Shown here piece by piece: positions 35,331-44,403 of a stretch of DNA of 64,000 nt. The stretch lies in contig NZ_CANLYL010000005.1 of the NCBI RefSeq assembly GCF_947495275.1, positions 204,172 through 268,171 on the forward strand. Reading direction: 5' to 3'. The stretch comes from an uncultured Roseobacter sp. GTDB lineage: Bacteria > Pseudomonadota > Alphaproteobacteria > Rhodobacterales > Rhodobacteraceae. The first letter of the stretch is position 1. Every line of letters starts with the position of its first letter. The translations under genes were made by a program, and so were the position numbers. The notes under the pieces were generated by a model. It worked only from the letters and a program-made list of their open reading frames with translations. It was not told the origin of the DNA and did not search any database.

Positions 35331-36109
35331 GCGCCGACTTTCTCTTTATTCTTCAAGCCGGTGCCCAGATAGGCTTCGATCACCTGCTCGTTGGCTTTGA
35401 TCTCATCCAGCGTTCCCTGCGCCAGCACCTTGCCTTCGGCCATGCAGATCACCGGATCACACAAGCGTCCAATGAAATCCATGTCATGTTCGATCACCAC
35501 GAAAGTATAGCCGCGTTCCTGATTAAGCCGGATGATCGCGTCACCGATGGTGTTGAGAAGGGTCCGGTTCACGCCCGCGCCGACCTCGTCAAGGAAGACG
35601 ATCTTGGCGTCCACCATCATAGTACGGCCCAATTCGAGCAGCTTTTTCTGACCGCCGGAGATCTGGCCCGCCTTGTGATCGGCCAGATGTTCCACGGTCA
35701 GGAACTCCAGCACTTCGTCCGCTTTGGCGCGCAGGGCGCGTTCTTCATCCGCGATGCGTTTGCGCCCGAACCATGTGTTCCAGAGTGTTTCTCCCGACTG
35801 CGCACCGGGCACCATCATCAGGTTTTCGCGGCATGTCATGGAGGCAAATTCATGAGCGATCTGGAAAGTTCGCAGCAGCCCCTTGTGAAAGAGCGTATGC
35901 GGGGGCAGCCCCGTGATATCTTCACCCGCCATGGTCACTTTGCCCGATGTGGGTTGAAGTACGCCCGCTATCACATTGAAAAGGGTTGTTTTTCCAGCGC
36001 CATTGGGGCCGATCAAACCGGTAATAGATCCCTGTTCGATTTCCAGAGAGGCGCCATCAACAGCGTGAAAGCCGCCGAAGTGTTTGTGAAGGTCGTCCAC
36101 GACGATCAT
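35327..36109 (-). CDS. livG: Branched-chain amino acid-type ABC transporter ATPase (LivG-like)
   Basis: A 260-residue ATPase: Walker A GPNGAGKTT, signature ISGGQKKLLELGRT and Walker B IVFLDEVGAGVN. LivG-type ATPases pair with LivF to power uptake. It is separated from the upstream binding-protein gene by a 94-base gap holding a strong hairpin (36156-36182). Confidence 0.93.
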   Translation of the reverse strand: MIVVDDLHKHFGGFHAVDGASLEIEQGSITGLIGPNGAGKTTLFNVIAGVLQPTSGKVTMAGEDITGLPPHTLFHKGLLRTFQIAHEFASMTCRENLMMVPGAQSGETLWNTWFGRKRIADEERALRAKADEVLEFLTVEHLADHKAGQISGGQKKLLELGRTMMVDAKIVFLDEVGAGVNRTLLNTIGDAIIRLNQERGYTFVVIEHDMDFIGRLCDPVICMAEGKVLAQGTLDEIKANEQVIEAYLGTGLKNKEKVGA

Positions 36110-36155
36110 GTGTTTTCCCCGTCAGCGCGTCTTTGCGGCGCTTTAGATGTTGGAA

Positions 36156-36182
36156 CAGCCCGGAACACGAGGCTCCGGGCTG
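36156..36182 (-). other. Hairpin between binding-protein gene and livG
   Basis: CAGCCCGGA and TCCGGGCTG form a 9-bp stem with a 9-base loop, without a following T run. Position directly after the binding-protein gene suggests an mRNA stabiliser or partial terminator that raises binding protein over transporter. Confidence 0.6.
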
Positions 36183-36203
36183 CTCAGTGGTCAATTGGGC
36201 AAA

Positions 36204-37394
36204 TTACTTGAACCCAATGGTCTCGTTTTTACCCTCTTTCACTTCGATCATGCGGTATGTGCCGGCAGATTCGCCGGGGCCGATCAGTTCAACCGCTGAT
36301 GCGCCGACATAGTCCACATCACCACCGCTGCGGATAATGTCGAAGGCTTTGCCCAATTCGCCGGGGTAGATTTTCTCTCCCGGTGCGTTGGCCACTTCGA
36401 GGATTTTGGAGCCGTAATCCGCAGGATCAGTGCTGTCGGCCGCTTGCATGGCCAGCATGAAGAGCGCCGCTGCATCATAGCTTTCAGGCGTGTAGGGCGA
36501 CGTTGCATCAAAAGCGTCACCCGCAAGTGCCACCAGCTTTTCGATCCCTTCACCACCGGAGCCCGCGATTTGCCCATATGAGCCGTTCAGCGCCGGACCC
36601 ACGTTCTCGGGCAGGCTGTCACCGATCATGCCGCCGGGCAGACCGAATGTATCCCACGCGCCGGTGTCCAATGCCGCATTGATGATGCCCAGGCCACCCT
36701 GATCGAGGTAGCCCGCAACCACCAGCAAATCGCCACCGGCAGAGGCCAGCGCGCCAATTTCAGCAGAATAGTCGGCCTTGCCGTCTTCATGTGCCGCGAC
36801 GATGGTCACTTCACCACCAGCCGCCTTGAAGTTGCTTTCAATCGCATCCGCGAGACCTTTGCCGTAATCGTTGTTGGTGTAGGTCAAGGCGATGGATTTC
36901 ACGCCACGCTCTTGCAGGATTTCCGCCATCACCTGACCTTCACGCGCGTCAGACGGTGCGGTGCGGAAGAACAGATCATTGTCTTCAACCGTGCTGAGCC
37001 CGGGTGACGTGGCGGAGGGCGAAATCATCACCATACCGTTCGGAATGGCCACGTTTTGCAGGATCGCGCCGGTCACGCCGGAACAGTCGCCACCGATCAG
37101 GCCGTTGATCCCTTCGGCAACCAGACGTTCGCCGTTTGAAGTGCTCAGACCGTTGTCGATGCACCCGGTATCGGCACGGATCGGCGTAACTTTGGCCGCA
37201 TCCAGCAGTTTGCCGCTTTCGGTGGCTTCGGTCATCGCCAGCTCGGCGCCAGCAGCCATCGGGCCGGTCAGTGATTCAATCGGTCCCGTGAAACCGATGA
37301 GAATGCCCAGTTTTACTTCCTTTGCATGACCACCCGCCAGCGCGGAGGTCGCCACAAGTGCTGCGGCCGTGGTGGCCAAAAGCATCTTTTTCAT
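36204..37394 (-). CDS. Liv-type ABC transporter substrate-binding protein
   Basis: A 396-residue periplasmic binding protein of the LivJ/LivK class (type I fold). It has a signal peptide (MKKMLLATTAAALVATSALAGG), the VKLGILIGFTGPIESLTGPMA N-terminal strand, a GLIGGDCSGVTGA loop and the LTYTNNDYGKGLAD segment. The ligand cannot be read off; amino acids, amides or aromatic acids are all possible in this family. It is first in the operon: binding protein, livG, livF, secreted protein, livH, livM. Confidence 0.93.
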   Translation of the reverse strand: MKKMLLATTAAALVATSALAGGHAKEVKLGILIGFTGPIESLTGPMAAGAELAMTEATESGKLLDAAKVTPIRADTGCIDNGLSTSNGERLVAEGINGLIGGDCSGVTGAILQNVAIPNGMVMISPSATSPGLSTVEDNDLFFRTAPSDAREGQVMAEILQERGVKSIALTYTNNDYGKGLADAIESNFKAAGGEVTIVAAHEDGKADYSAEIGALASAGGDLLVVAGYLDQGGLGIINAALDTGAWDTFGLPGGMIGDSLPENVGPALNGSYGQIAGSGGEGIEKLVALAGDAFDATSPYTPESYDAAALFMLAMQAADSTDPADYGSKILEVANAPGEKIYPGELGKAFDIIRSGGDVDYVGASAVELIGPGESAGTYRMIEVKEGKNETIGFK

Positions 37395-37563
37395 TGTTAT
37401 CTCCCATATTGGAACTTGACGTTCGGGGGGCAGATTAGGCGTCAGCTCTTCAAATGAAAAGCACTTTTGAACCGCGCCGCTGTGCTCACGGCTCTGTCAC
37501 ACAAAAATGAGCGTGAAATACCCGTTATCCGATCTATTTTACCTTCAGGAGAGAGGTGAAACG

Positions 37564-38649
37564 ATGCGTTTAGCGATAACATTCTTTTTTCTTATCATAA
37601 CGATACGAATGATCACGCCTGCGGCAGCTGAGGTGCAGATCACGCGCATGATCTCCGGACTGGATCAACCCTGGGGGATCGCTTTGCTGCCGGATGCATC
37701 GGTGCTGATCACTGAAAAAGAGGGCCGGCTGCTGCATGTGCGTGGTGGAAAGGTTCATGAAATCGGCGGTCTCCCCAAGGTCACAGACCGGGGCCAGGGG
37801 GGATTGCTGGACATCACTTTGCCGCGCGATTTCGAGACCAGTCGCGAGGTTTTCCTCACCTACTCCAAGCCTCAACGTAGCGGGTCGGGGACAGCGCTTG
37901 CCATCGCGCGCTTGCCAGAAAACGCCAGCCAGCTGGTGGACTTACGCGATATTTTTGTCATGGCCCCGGGCTCTTCGGGCGGTCGGCATTTTGGCAGCCG
38001 GGTTGTCGAGGCAAATGATGGAACGTTGTATCTGACCATTGGCGATCGCGGCAACCGTCCTGCCGCGCAGGATCGATCGGTTCACAACGGCTCCATCGTG
38101 CGGGTCAACAGAGATGGATCGGTGCCCTCGGACAATCCATTCGTCGGACAGCCCAGTGTTTTGCCGGAAATCTGGTCTTTCGGACACCGCAATCCGCAAG
38201 GGGCAGGCCTTGATGCGCAAGGTCGGCTCTGGACGTCGGAACATGGGGCAAGAGGAGGTGATGAAGTGAACTTCATCCGGAAAGGGGCCAATTTCGGATG
38301 GCCAGTCATCTCCTACGGGCGGCACTATTCGGGGGCGAAAATCGGTGAAGGGACGCGCAAGCCGGGTCTGGAGCAGCCCGCCCATTACTGGGATCCGTCA
38401 ATCGCACCGTCCGGGCTGCTTGTCTATCAGGGCGCGATGTTTCCCGAGTGGCGTAGCGACATTTTCGTGGGGTCGCTCAAGTTCGACTACATTGCCAGAT
38501 TAGAAGTCAACGGCACGCAGGCGGCGGAAGTGGCGCAGATCAAAACACAGGCAACGGACCGAGTGCGCGACGTGATTGAAGCCCCTGATGGCAGCATATG
38601 GTTTGTTTCTGTCGGAAACGGCGCGGTTTATCGCATGTCCAGAGGCTAA
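37564..38649 (+). CDS. PQQ-dependent aldose sugar dehydrogenase-like protein (YliI family)
   Basis: A 361-residue periplasmic beta-propeller of the soluble glucose dehydrogenase (GDH-B/YliI) family. The start at 37564 follows AGGAGAGAGG and gives a signal peptide ending near TPAAAE. Propeller motifs include GLDQPWGIALLPD, GQGGLLDITLP, GDRGNRPAAQDR, WSFGHRNPQGAGLD and the SEHGARGGDEVNFI PQQ/calcium region. It oxidises aldoses with PQQ; no PQQ synthesis genes are in the window. It converges on the GlxA-type regulator gene. Confidence 0.9.
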   Translation: MRLAITFFFLIITIRMITPAAAEVQITRMISGLDQPWGIALLPDASVLITEKEGRLLHVRGGKVHEIGGLPKVTDRGQGGLLDITLPRDFETSREVFLTYSKPQRSGSGTALAIARLPENASQLVDLRDIFVMAPGSSGGRHFGSRVVEANDGTLYLTIGDRGNRPAAQDRSVHNGSIVRVNRDGSVPSDNPFVGQPSVLPEIWSFGHRNPQGAGLDAQGRLWTSEHGARGGDEVNFIRKGANFGWPVISYGRHYSGAKIGEGTRKPGLEQPAHYWDPSIAPSGLLVYQGAMFPEWRSDIFVGSLKFDYIARLEVNGTQAAEVAQIKTQATDRVRDVIEAPDGSIWFVSVGNGAVYRMSRG

Positions 38650-38652
38650 GGG

Positions 38653-39657
38653 TCAGATCGACAGGCGCGCGGCATGGCTGCCGCGTTCGCGATAGGGCGT
38701 CGTGTCATAATGCGAACGGTAGCATTTTGAAAAATGGCTGGGCGACGCGAACCCGCAGGCCAGTGCCACATTGATCACGCTCATATCGGTCTGCATCAAC
38801 AGGTTGCGCGCCTTTTGCAGACGCAGCTCCATATAGTAGCGCTTGGGCGAGCGGTTGAGATAGCGCCGAAAGAGGCGCTCCAGCTGACGCGTGCTCATGC
38901 CCACATTCTTGGCCAGAATAGAGGGGCTTATGGGTTCTTCGATGTTGCCTTCCATCATCTGGATGACCTTGCTGAGCTTGGGATGACGCACACCGATGCG
39001 CGTGGGCACGCTGAGACGCTGGGTATCCTGATCGGTGCGTATGGAGGCATAGATCAACTGATCCGCGACCATATTGGCAAGCTCTTCGCCTTGTTGGTCC
39101 GCAATCAGTTTCAGCATCAGGTCGATGGAGGATGTCCCGCCCGCAGTTGTCAGCCGATTGCCATCCACGACAAATACCGATTTCGTCAGATCCACTTCGG
39201 GAAATTCCTCCGCGAAGCTGTCCTGATTTTCCCAGTGAATGGTGGCGCGCTTGCCATCGAGCAATCCGGCCTTGGCCAATGTATGTGCCGCCGTGCAAAG
39301 CCCCCCCACCAGCAACCCCTTTCGGGCTTCACGACGTATCCAGCCCAGGACCTTCTTGGTGGTCGCGGCCTGAACATCAATGCCGCCGCAAATCATCACG
39401 GTGTCATCACGGTTCAAATCGACAAGATCGCTGTCGAGCTTGAACCCGCTGCCAGCCGAACAATGCACGATATCGCCGCCTTCGCCGACGATACGCCATT
39501 CGTAGAGGGTCTTGTTCGCCATGCGATTGGCAATTCTGAGGCTTTCAACGGCAGCCGAAAAACATAGCAGCGTAAAGTTATCGAGCAGCACGAAAACGAA
39601 GCGCTTGGGCTTATCTGCGGGCGGGTCATTCCGCGTGGCTGATTGCATCTGGGACAT
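38653..39657 (-). CDS. GlxA-family AraC-type transcriptional regulator
   Basis: A 334-residue regulator. The N-terminal 200 residues are a DJ-1/PfpI-like amidotransferase-fold domain (FVFVLLDNFTLLCFSAAVESLRIAN, with GLCTAAHTLAKAGLLDG at the nucleophile elbow). The C-terminal part is an AraC helix-turn-helix pair (SPSILAKNVGMSTRQLERLFRR, SHFSKCYRSHYDTTPYRER). In proteobacteria such regulators often control choline, carnitine or arginine catabolism. No target is obvious here. Confidence 0.9.
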   Translation of the reverse strand: MSQMQSATRNDPPADKPKRFVFVLLDNFTLLCFSAAVESLRIANRMANKTLYEWRIVGEGGDIVHCSAGSGFKLDSDLVDLNRDDTVMICGGIDVQAATTKKVLGWIRREARKGLLVGGLCTAAHTLAKAGLLDGKRATIHWENQDSFAEEFPEVDLTKSVFVVDGNRLTTAGGTSSIDLMLKLIADQQGEELANMVADQLIYASIRTDQDTQRLSVPTRIGVRHPKLSKVIQMMEGNIEEPISPSILAKNVGMSTRQLERLFRRYLNRSPKRYYMELRLQKARNLLMQTDMSVINVALACGFASPSHFSKCYRSHYDTTPYRERGSHAARLSI

Positions 39658-39812
39658 GGCCGACTCTTGATCTTATATTTCGATGCGCGACCGGTCAGGG
39701 CATGGCGCGAATAAAGTCACTTGGTCACGGTCGGAATGCGACGTCAAGAGGACGAATTTGTGATATGGTCTCTCCCCGCAGGCTTTTGTATAGAGAGCGC
39801 TGTGATGTGAGC

Positions 39813-39830
39813 GCTCGCAGGACTGCGAGC
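39813..39830 (+). other. Leader hairpin upstream of DAHP synthase gene
   Basis: GCTCGCA-GGAC-TGCGAGC is a 7-bp perfect stem 19 bases before the ATG. A GAGCGCT repeat just upstream (twice in about 25 bases) allows an alternative fold. No T run, so not a simple terminator; it may affect translation. Confidence 0.4.
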
Positions 39831-39849
39831 CCAACCCGGAGTTGAAAAG

Positions 39850-41220
39850 ATGAGCGAATGGACAAAATCAAGCTGGCGCGCCAAACCGCGGATCCAGATG
39901 CCGGATTATCCGGATCAGGCCGCATTGGAAGCAGTTGAGGCCCAGCTTGCCCGTTTTCCGCTTCTGGTTTTTGCCGGGGAGGCCCGGCGTCTGAAAGAGC
40001 GTCTTGGCGCTGCTGGCCGGGGCGAGGCCTTTTTGCTGCAGGGCGGTGATTGCGCCGAGAGCTTTGACCAGTTCAGTTCCGACGCGATCCGCGACACGTT
40101 CAAAGTGATGTTGCAGATGGCGATTGTGCTGACCCATGGAGCCAAGGTGCCGGTGATCAAGGTTGGTCGCATGGCGGGTCAATTCGCCAAACCACGCTCC
40201 GCGCCAACCGAGACAGTGGATGGTGTTGAACTGCCGAGCTACCGTGGCGACATCATCAACGAGCTGGATTTCACCGCGAAAGCCCGCATCCCTGATCCTG
40301 AAAAGATGCTGCGCGCCTATACGCAGGCCGCCGCGACGCTGAACCTGATCCGCGCATTTTCGACGGGTGGTTATGCCGATGTGCATCAGGTGCATGCCTG
40401 GACGCTTGGCTTTACCGAAAGCGAAAAGGTCGAACGCTACCGCGAGATCGCCAACCGCATTTCCGACACGCTGGATTTCATGTCGGCAGCGGGCGTCACG
40501 CCGGATACTGCGCATACCTTGCAGACGGTTGAATTCTACACCAGCCACGAATCGCTGTTGCTGGAGTACGAAGAAGCGCTGACCCGCGTGGACAGCACCA
40601 CCGGCAAATGGCTGGCGGGATCGGGCCACATGATCTGGATCGGCGATCGCACACGTCAACCGGATGGCGCACATGTGGAATTCGCAAGTGGTGTTCAGAA
40701 CCCGATTGGCCTGAAGGCAGGGCCGTCCATGACGTCGGACGACCTCAAGGCGCTGATGGCGAAACTGAACCCGAACAACGAGGAAGGGCGTTTGACACTG
40801 ATCGCGCGCTTCGGTGCGGGTTCAGTTGGAGAACACCTGCCACGCCTGATCAAGGCTGTGGGCGAAGAGGGGGCCAAGGTGACCTGGGTTTGTGATGCGA
40901 TGCATGGCAATACGATCAAGTCATCAACCGGCTACAAAACCCGCCCATTTGATTCCGTGCTGCGTGAAGTGCGCGAATTCTTTGGTGTGCATGCCGCGGA
41001 AGGCACCGTGCCGGGCGGTGTGCATTTCGAGATGACCGGGCAAGACGTGACCGAATGCACCGGTGGTGTACGCGCCGTCAGCGATGAAGACCTGTCAGAT
41101 CGCTATCACACAGCCTGCGACCCGCGTCTGAATGCAAGCCAGTCTCTGGAACTTGCTTTCCTCGTGGCGGATGAATTGTCAAACCGGCGCGGCACGCATC
41201 GCGATAAAGCGGCCGGTTGA
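39850..41220 (+). CDS. aroG: Class II 3-deoxy-7-phosphoheptulonate (DAHP) synthase
   Basis: A 456-residue plant-type DAHP synthase, first enzyme of the shikimate pathway, condensing PEP with erythrose 4-phosphate. Typical motifs: [25 protein letters not shown] (metal-binding cysteine), [14 protein letters not shown], and the [18 protein letters not shown] block near the C terminus. The GGAG site lies before the ATG. The symbol follows common annotation use; aroF is also applied to this class. Confidence 0.95.
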   Translation: MSEWTKSSWRAKPRIQMPDYPDQAALEAVEAQLARFPLLVFAGEARRLKERLGAAGRGEAFLLQGGDCAESFDQFSSDAIRDTFKVMLQMAIVLTHGAKVPVIKVGRMAGQFAKPRSAPTETVDGVELPSYRGDIINELDFTAKARIPDPEKMLRAYTQAAATLNLIRAFSTGGYADVHQVHAWTLGFTESEKVERYREIANRISDTLDFMSAAGVTPDTAHTLQTVEFYTSHESLLLEYEEALTRVDSTTGKWLAGSGHMIWIGDRTRQPDGAHVEFASGVQNPIGLKAGPSMTSDDLKALMAKLNPNNEEGRLTLIARFGAGSVGEHLPRLIKAVGEEGAKVTWVCDAMHGNTIKSSTGYKTRPFDSVLREVREFFGVHAAEGTVPGGVHFEMTGQDVTECTGGVRAVSDEDLSDRYHTACDPRLNASQSLELAFLVADELSNRRGTHRDKAAG

Positions 41221-41237
41221 CCGTCAGGATTGCAGGC

Positions 41238-41269
41238 AAAGCCCGTCTCCGCTGAGAGATGGGCTTTTT
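41238..41269 (+). terminator. Rho-independent terminator of DAHP synthase gene
   Basis: AAAGCCC and GGGCTTT with inner TCTC/GAGA pairing form a stem followed by a T run and TTTTTCTG. It lies 17 bases after the stop codon. Confidence 0.85.
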
Positions 41270-41283
41270 CTGTTTAGGCTTGC

Positions 41284-41318
41284 AAAAATAAACCGCCCGC
41301 ACTTTCTGTGCGGACGGC
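41284..41318 (-). terminator. Rho-independent terminator of PAS-domain gene
   Basis: On the minus strand CCGTCCGCAC pairs with GTGCGGGCGG (10-bp stem, one mismatch or wobble) and is followed by TTTATTTTTG, 31 bases beyond the PAS-domain gene. Confidence 0.75.
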
Positions 41319-41348
41319 TTTCCTGATCAAAGGAAATCGTTTTAAATT

Positions 41349-42074
41349 TTAGTCATCGGACTTTACAAGGCGCAGGTATGGCGCGTCCTTGCGCGGTGTC
41401 TCGCTCCGGAATGGCACCGATTGTTCGTTGAACCCGGCTTGCAGTTTTTGCGCCTCAGGCGAGAGCGTTGGTTTCTTGCCCGGCTCAACCGCGGGCTGAG
41501 ACCGTTTGATGACCGGCGCTTCGGTGCCGCTTACGATCGGCCGAAGCGCCGATTGCGTGACATCAAAACGTCGCGGGCTCCGTCCCATTTCCCCCACAGA
41601 CACCAGGGCGCCCAAAATACGGCTGACATCCCCAAGGTCGCTCTTGAGCGGCATCAAAATCATCCGCGCGTCGAGAGGGGGAAGACCGGCACCTTTTGCG
41701 GAATGAAGCTGCAAAGAGCAGGTCGCTGGCGTTTCGAAAACCTCTTCAAGAATATCGCTTATCTGGCGACGTGATCCCGGCGTAATAAAGGACGTCAGTG
41801 GCATGCCGCGCACCTCCATCCCCATCAAATCGCTCAGGTGGCTGCCAGCAATGCGCAGCCGGGCAATACCTGGTGCAATTCTTTCGACAATAAAAGAATA
41901 CTCCAGCGCCTGTTCGATACCACGTGGATCAATTTCCGCGCGATTTGGCATCAGACGGCTGCCGCGAAGCGCCTCCCAATAAGCTTCAACCTGAGCGAGA
42001 GGTGCAAATCCGGTATTAGAAATATGTTGCGTCATTGAAAGTACATTGTGCGTTTTTTGCCCACCGTTGTCCAT
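41349..42074 (-). CDS. PAS-domain protein (PAS_5 type)
   Basis: A 241-residue soluble protein. Residues about 20-145 form a PAS_5-type PAS domain common in alphaproteobacteria (WEALRGSRLMPNRAEIDPRGIEQAL, then ARLRIAGSHLSDLMGMEVRGMPL). The C-terminal 95 residues are Pro/Arg/Ser-rich and probably disordered. No output domain is present, so it may act through a partner. The start at 42074 has GAGGG seven bases upstream; a later ATG (MTQHISNTG) is an alternative. Confidence 0.85.
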   Translation of the reverse strand: MDNGGQKTHNVLSMTQHISNTGFAPLAQVEAYWEALRGSRLMPNRAEIDPRGIEQALEYSFIVERIAPGIARLRIAGSHLSDLMGMEVRGMPLTSFITPGSRRQISDILEEVFETPATCSLQLHSAKGAGLPPLDARMILMPLKSDLGDVSRILGALVSVGEMGRSPRRFDVTQSALRPIVSGTEAPVIKRSQPAVEPGKKPTLSPEAQKLQAGFNEQSVPFRSETPRKDAPYLRLVKSDD

Positions 42075-42339
42075 CGTCCGCCCTCTTTCCTCGCTGGAGC
42101 GCCAAAGCGCCCTTCAAATTCATTACTAAGACACTGATCGCCGTATTTCGATCCGGTGCCAACTGGTTACTGAAACTTTAATAGCAACAATTTTCTAAAA
42201 ACGGTGGCATATCTTTACATTTGGTTAATTGAACGGCGGTGAGATGTCATTCTGGCGGTTCACTGCCGAGGGGTTGCCCTGCCACAGGAAAACGCCATAA
42301 GGCTGGTGTCGAAATCTGCTCCAAGGGGATGCGCAACCC

Positions 42340-43230
42340 ATGATCCGATCCATGACTGGTTTTGCCTCAGCCACTGGCGGTATCCCGCCACATTCCTGGG
42401 CTTGGGAGCTGCGCGCTGTCAACGGCAAGGGCCTGGATCTGCGACTGAGAGTTCCGGACTGGATCGATGGTTTGGAGGCGGGCTTGCGCCGCTTGTTGTC
42501 AGCGGCCGTCGCGCGCGGCAATGTCACCTTGTCATTGAGGTTGTCGCGGGACGAACAAGCAGGCCTGATGCAAATCAATGACGCCCAGCTCACGACCGTT
42601 CTGGACGCCATGGCCGTTATCGAGAACCGCGCCATGGAAGCTGGCGTCTCTCTTGCCCCATCGACATCGGCTGACATCGTCGCCTTGCGCGGCGTGTTGG
42701 AGCAGAGCACCAGCGAAGATGATGCTGAACCATTGGCCCGGGCCCTGCTGGCCGAAGCTGAGGGGCTGATACAGAATTTTAATGCGATGCGCGACAGCGA
42801 GGGCGCCGCGTTGCAAGCGGTGCTGCAAAGTCAATTGGAAGAAGTGGCCCGTCTTACCAAAGAGGCCGCAACGCTTGCGGATGCGCGCGGCGCAACCATG
42901 GCAGAGACCTTGAAACGCAATTTGTCCAGAGTGCTGGAAAACACCGAAGGTGTCGATGCAGACCGGGTGGCGCAGGAGCTTGCCCTGATCGCGGTAAAGA
43001 CGGATGTCACGGAAGAAATCGACAGGCTGAGCGCCCATGTCGATGCGGCACGAGACCTGATCGGGCAGGACGGGCCTGTGGGACGCAAGCTGGATTTCCT
43101 GATGCAGGAGTTCAACCGTGAAGCCAACACCCTTTGCGCCAAGGCACAAAGCACCGAATTGACGCGGTGTGGTCTGGCATTGAAAGCTGTCATCGACCAG
43201 ATGCGCGAACAGGTGCAAAATGTGGAGTAA
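42340..43230 (+). CDS. YicC/YloC family endoribonuclease
   Basis: A 296-residue YicC-family protein: the SMTGFASATG N terminus, ELRAVNGKGLDLRLRVPDW and the C-terminal DUF1732 region (GRKLDFLMQEFNREANTLCAKAQ). The E. coli member has RNase activity. It precedes gmk by 3 bases, an arrangement seen widely in bacteria. The 265-base gap to its left (42075-42339) shows nothing I can assign. Confidence 0.93.
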   Translation: MIRSMTGFASATGGIPPHSWAWELRAVNGKGLDLRLRVPDWIDGLEAGLRRLLSAAVARGNVTLSLRLSRDEQAGLMQINDAQLTTVLDAMAVIENRAMEAGVSLAPSTSADIVALRGVLEQSTSEDDAEPLARALLAEAEGLIQNFNAMRDSEGAALQAVLQSQLEEVARLTKEAATLADARGATMAETLKRNLSRVLENTEGVDADRVAQELALIAVKTDVTEEIDRLSAHVDAARDLIGQDGPVGRKLDFLMQEFNREANTLCAKAQSTELTRCGLALKAVIDQMREQVQNVE

Positions 43231-43233
43231 CTC

Positions 43234-43878
43234 ATGATCGCGACACGCAGGGGCCTCCTGATCATTCTCAGCTCGCCCTCGGGTGCTGGCAAATCGACGC
43301 TGGCCCGCCGGTTGCGCGATTGGGATCCGGAAATCGAGTTTTCAGTCTCTGCGACCACGCGCAAGCCACGCCCGGGTGAAGAAGACGGGCGCGAATATTA
43401 TTTCGTCGACGAGGCGCGTTTCAAGTCGCAGGTCGCCAATGAGGGCATGCTGGAGCACGCGCATGTTTTCGGTAATTTCTATGGCTCGCCCCGCGCGCCG
43501 GTTCAGGCCGCGATTTCCGAAGGGCGTGATGTGCTCTTTGACATTGACTGGCAGGGCGCGCAGCAAATTACCAATTCCGCGCTCGGCGCGCATACTTTAT
43601 CTATTTTCCTGCTGCCGCCGTCGATCAAGGAATTGCGACACCGCCTGGAAAAACGCGGTCAGGACGATGCGGCCACCATCGCGCGGCGGATGGAGAAAAG
43701 CTGGGACGAGATCAGCCATTGGGGGGCTTATGACTTTGTGTTGGTCAACGACGATCTCGATGCGACCGAAGCCCAGTTGAAAACCATCATCTCCGCAACC
43801 CGGCTACGCCGCAGCCAGATTCCTGGGCTGACGGACCATGTACGCCACCTGCAATCTGAGTTCGAGGATCTGCCATGA
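43234..43878 (+). CDS. gmk: Guanylate kinase
   Basis: A 214-residue guanylate kinase that phosphorylates GMP to GDP. P-loop [13 protein letters not shown]-binding [29 protein letters not shown] and the lid region [13 protein letters not shown] are present. It follows yicC by 3 bases and overlaps the gamma carbonic anhydrase gene by 4 bases. Confidence 0.96.
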   Translation: MIATRRGLLIILSSPSGAGKSTLARRLRDWDPEIEFSVSATTRKPRPGEEDGREYYFVDEARFKSQVANEGMLEHAHVFGNFYGSPRAPVQAAISEGRDVLFDIDWQGAQQITNSALGAHTLSIFLLPPSIKELRHRLEKRGQDDAATIARRMEKSWDEISHWGAYDFVLVNDDLDATEAQLKTIISATRLRRSQIPGLTDHVRHLQSEFEDLP

Positions 43879-44402
43879 CCATCTACGCCCTAGGCGCGCA
43901 CACGCCGCAATTGCACGCAGACACATGGGTTGCCCCGGATGCCAATCTGATCGGCAAGGTGGTGCTGGAAGAAGGCGCGTCCGTGTGGTTCGGCACGACC
44001 ATTCGTGCCGATCACGAGGAAATTCGTGTGGGCCGTGGATCAAATGTACAGGAAAACTGCGTCTTTCACATTGACGCAGGCTATCCGCTGACAATTGGGC
44101 AGGACTGCACCATCGGGCACAAAGTGATGCTGCACGGCTGCACGATTGGCAATAACAGCCTGATTGGCATGGGAGCCACTGTGCTGAACGGCGCAAAGAT
44201 CGGAAATAACTGTCTGATTGGCGCGGGCGCGCTGATCACTGAAGGTAAGGACATTCCCGACGGCAGTCTGGTTATGGGTGTGCCGGGGCGGGTCGTTCGC
44301 GAATTGGATGCCGACGCCATTGCCGGGCTTGCGGCCTCTGCTGCGCATTACCGCGAGAACATGCGGCACTTTCGAAATGAACTGCGTTTGGTAAAGACTT
44401 AA
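43875..44402 (+). CDS. Gamma-class carbonic anhydrase family protein
   Basis: A 175-residue left-handed beta-helix protein with hexapeptide repeats ([18 protein letters not shown]). The three zinc-binding histidines are present: NCVFHID, then GHKVMLHG. Members are either carbonic anhydrases (Cam type) or relatives without proven activity. It overlaps gmk by 4 bases and is followed by a PLP enzyme gene after one base. Confidence 0.9.
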   Translation: MTIYALGAHTPQLHADTWVAPDANLIGKVVLEEGASVWFGTTIRADHEEIRVGRGSNVQENCVFHIDAGYPLTIGQDCTIGHKVMLHGCTIGNNSLIGMGATVLNGAKIGNNCLIGAGALITEGKDIPDGSLVMGVPGRVVRELDADAIAGLAASAAHYRENMRHFRNELRLVKT

Positions 44403-44403
44403 T

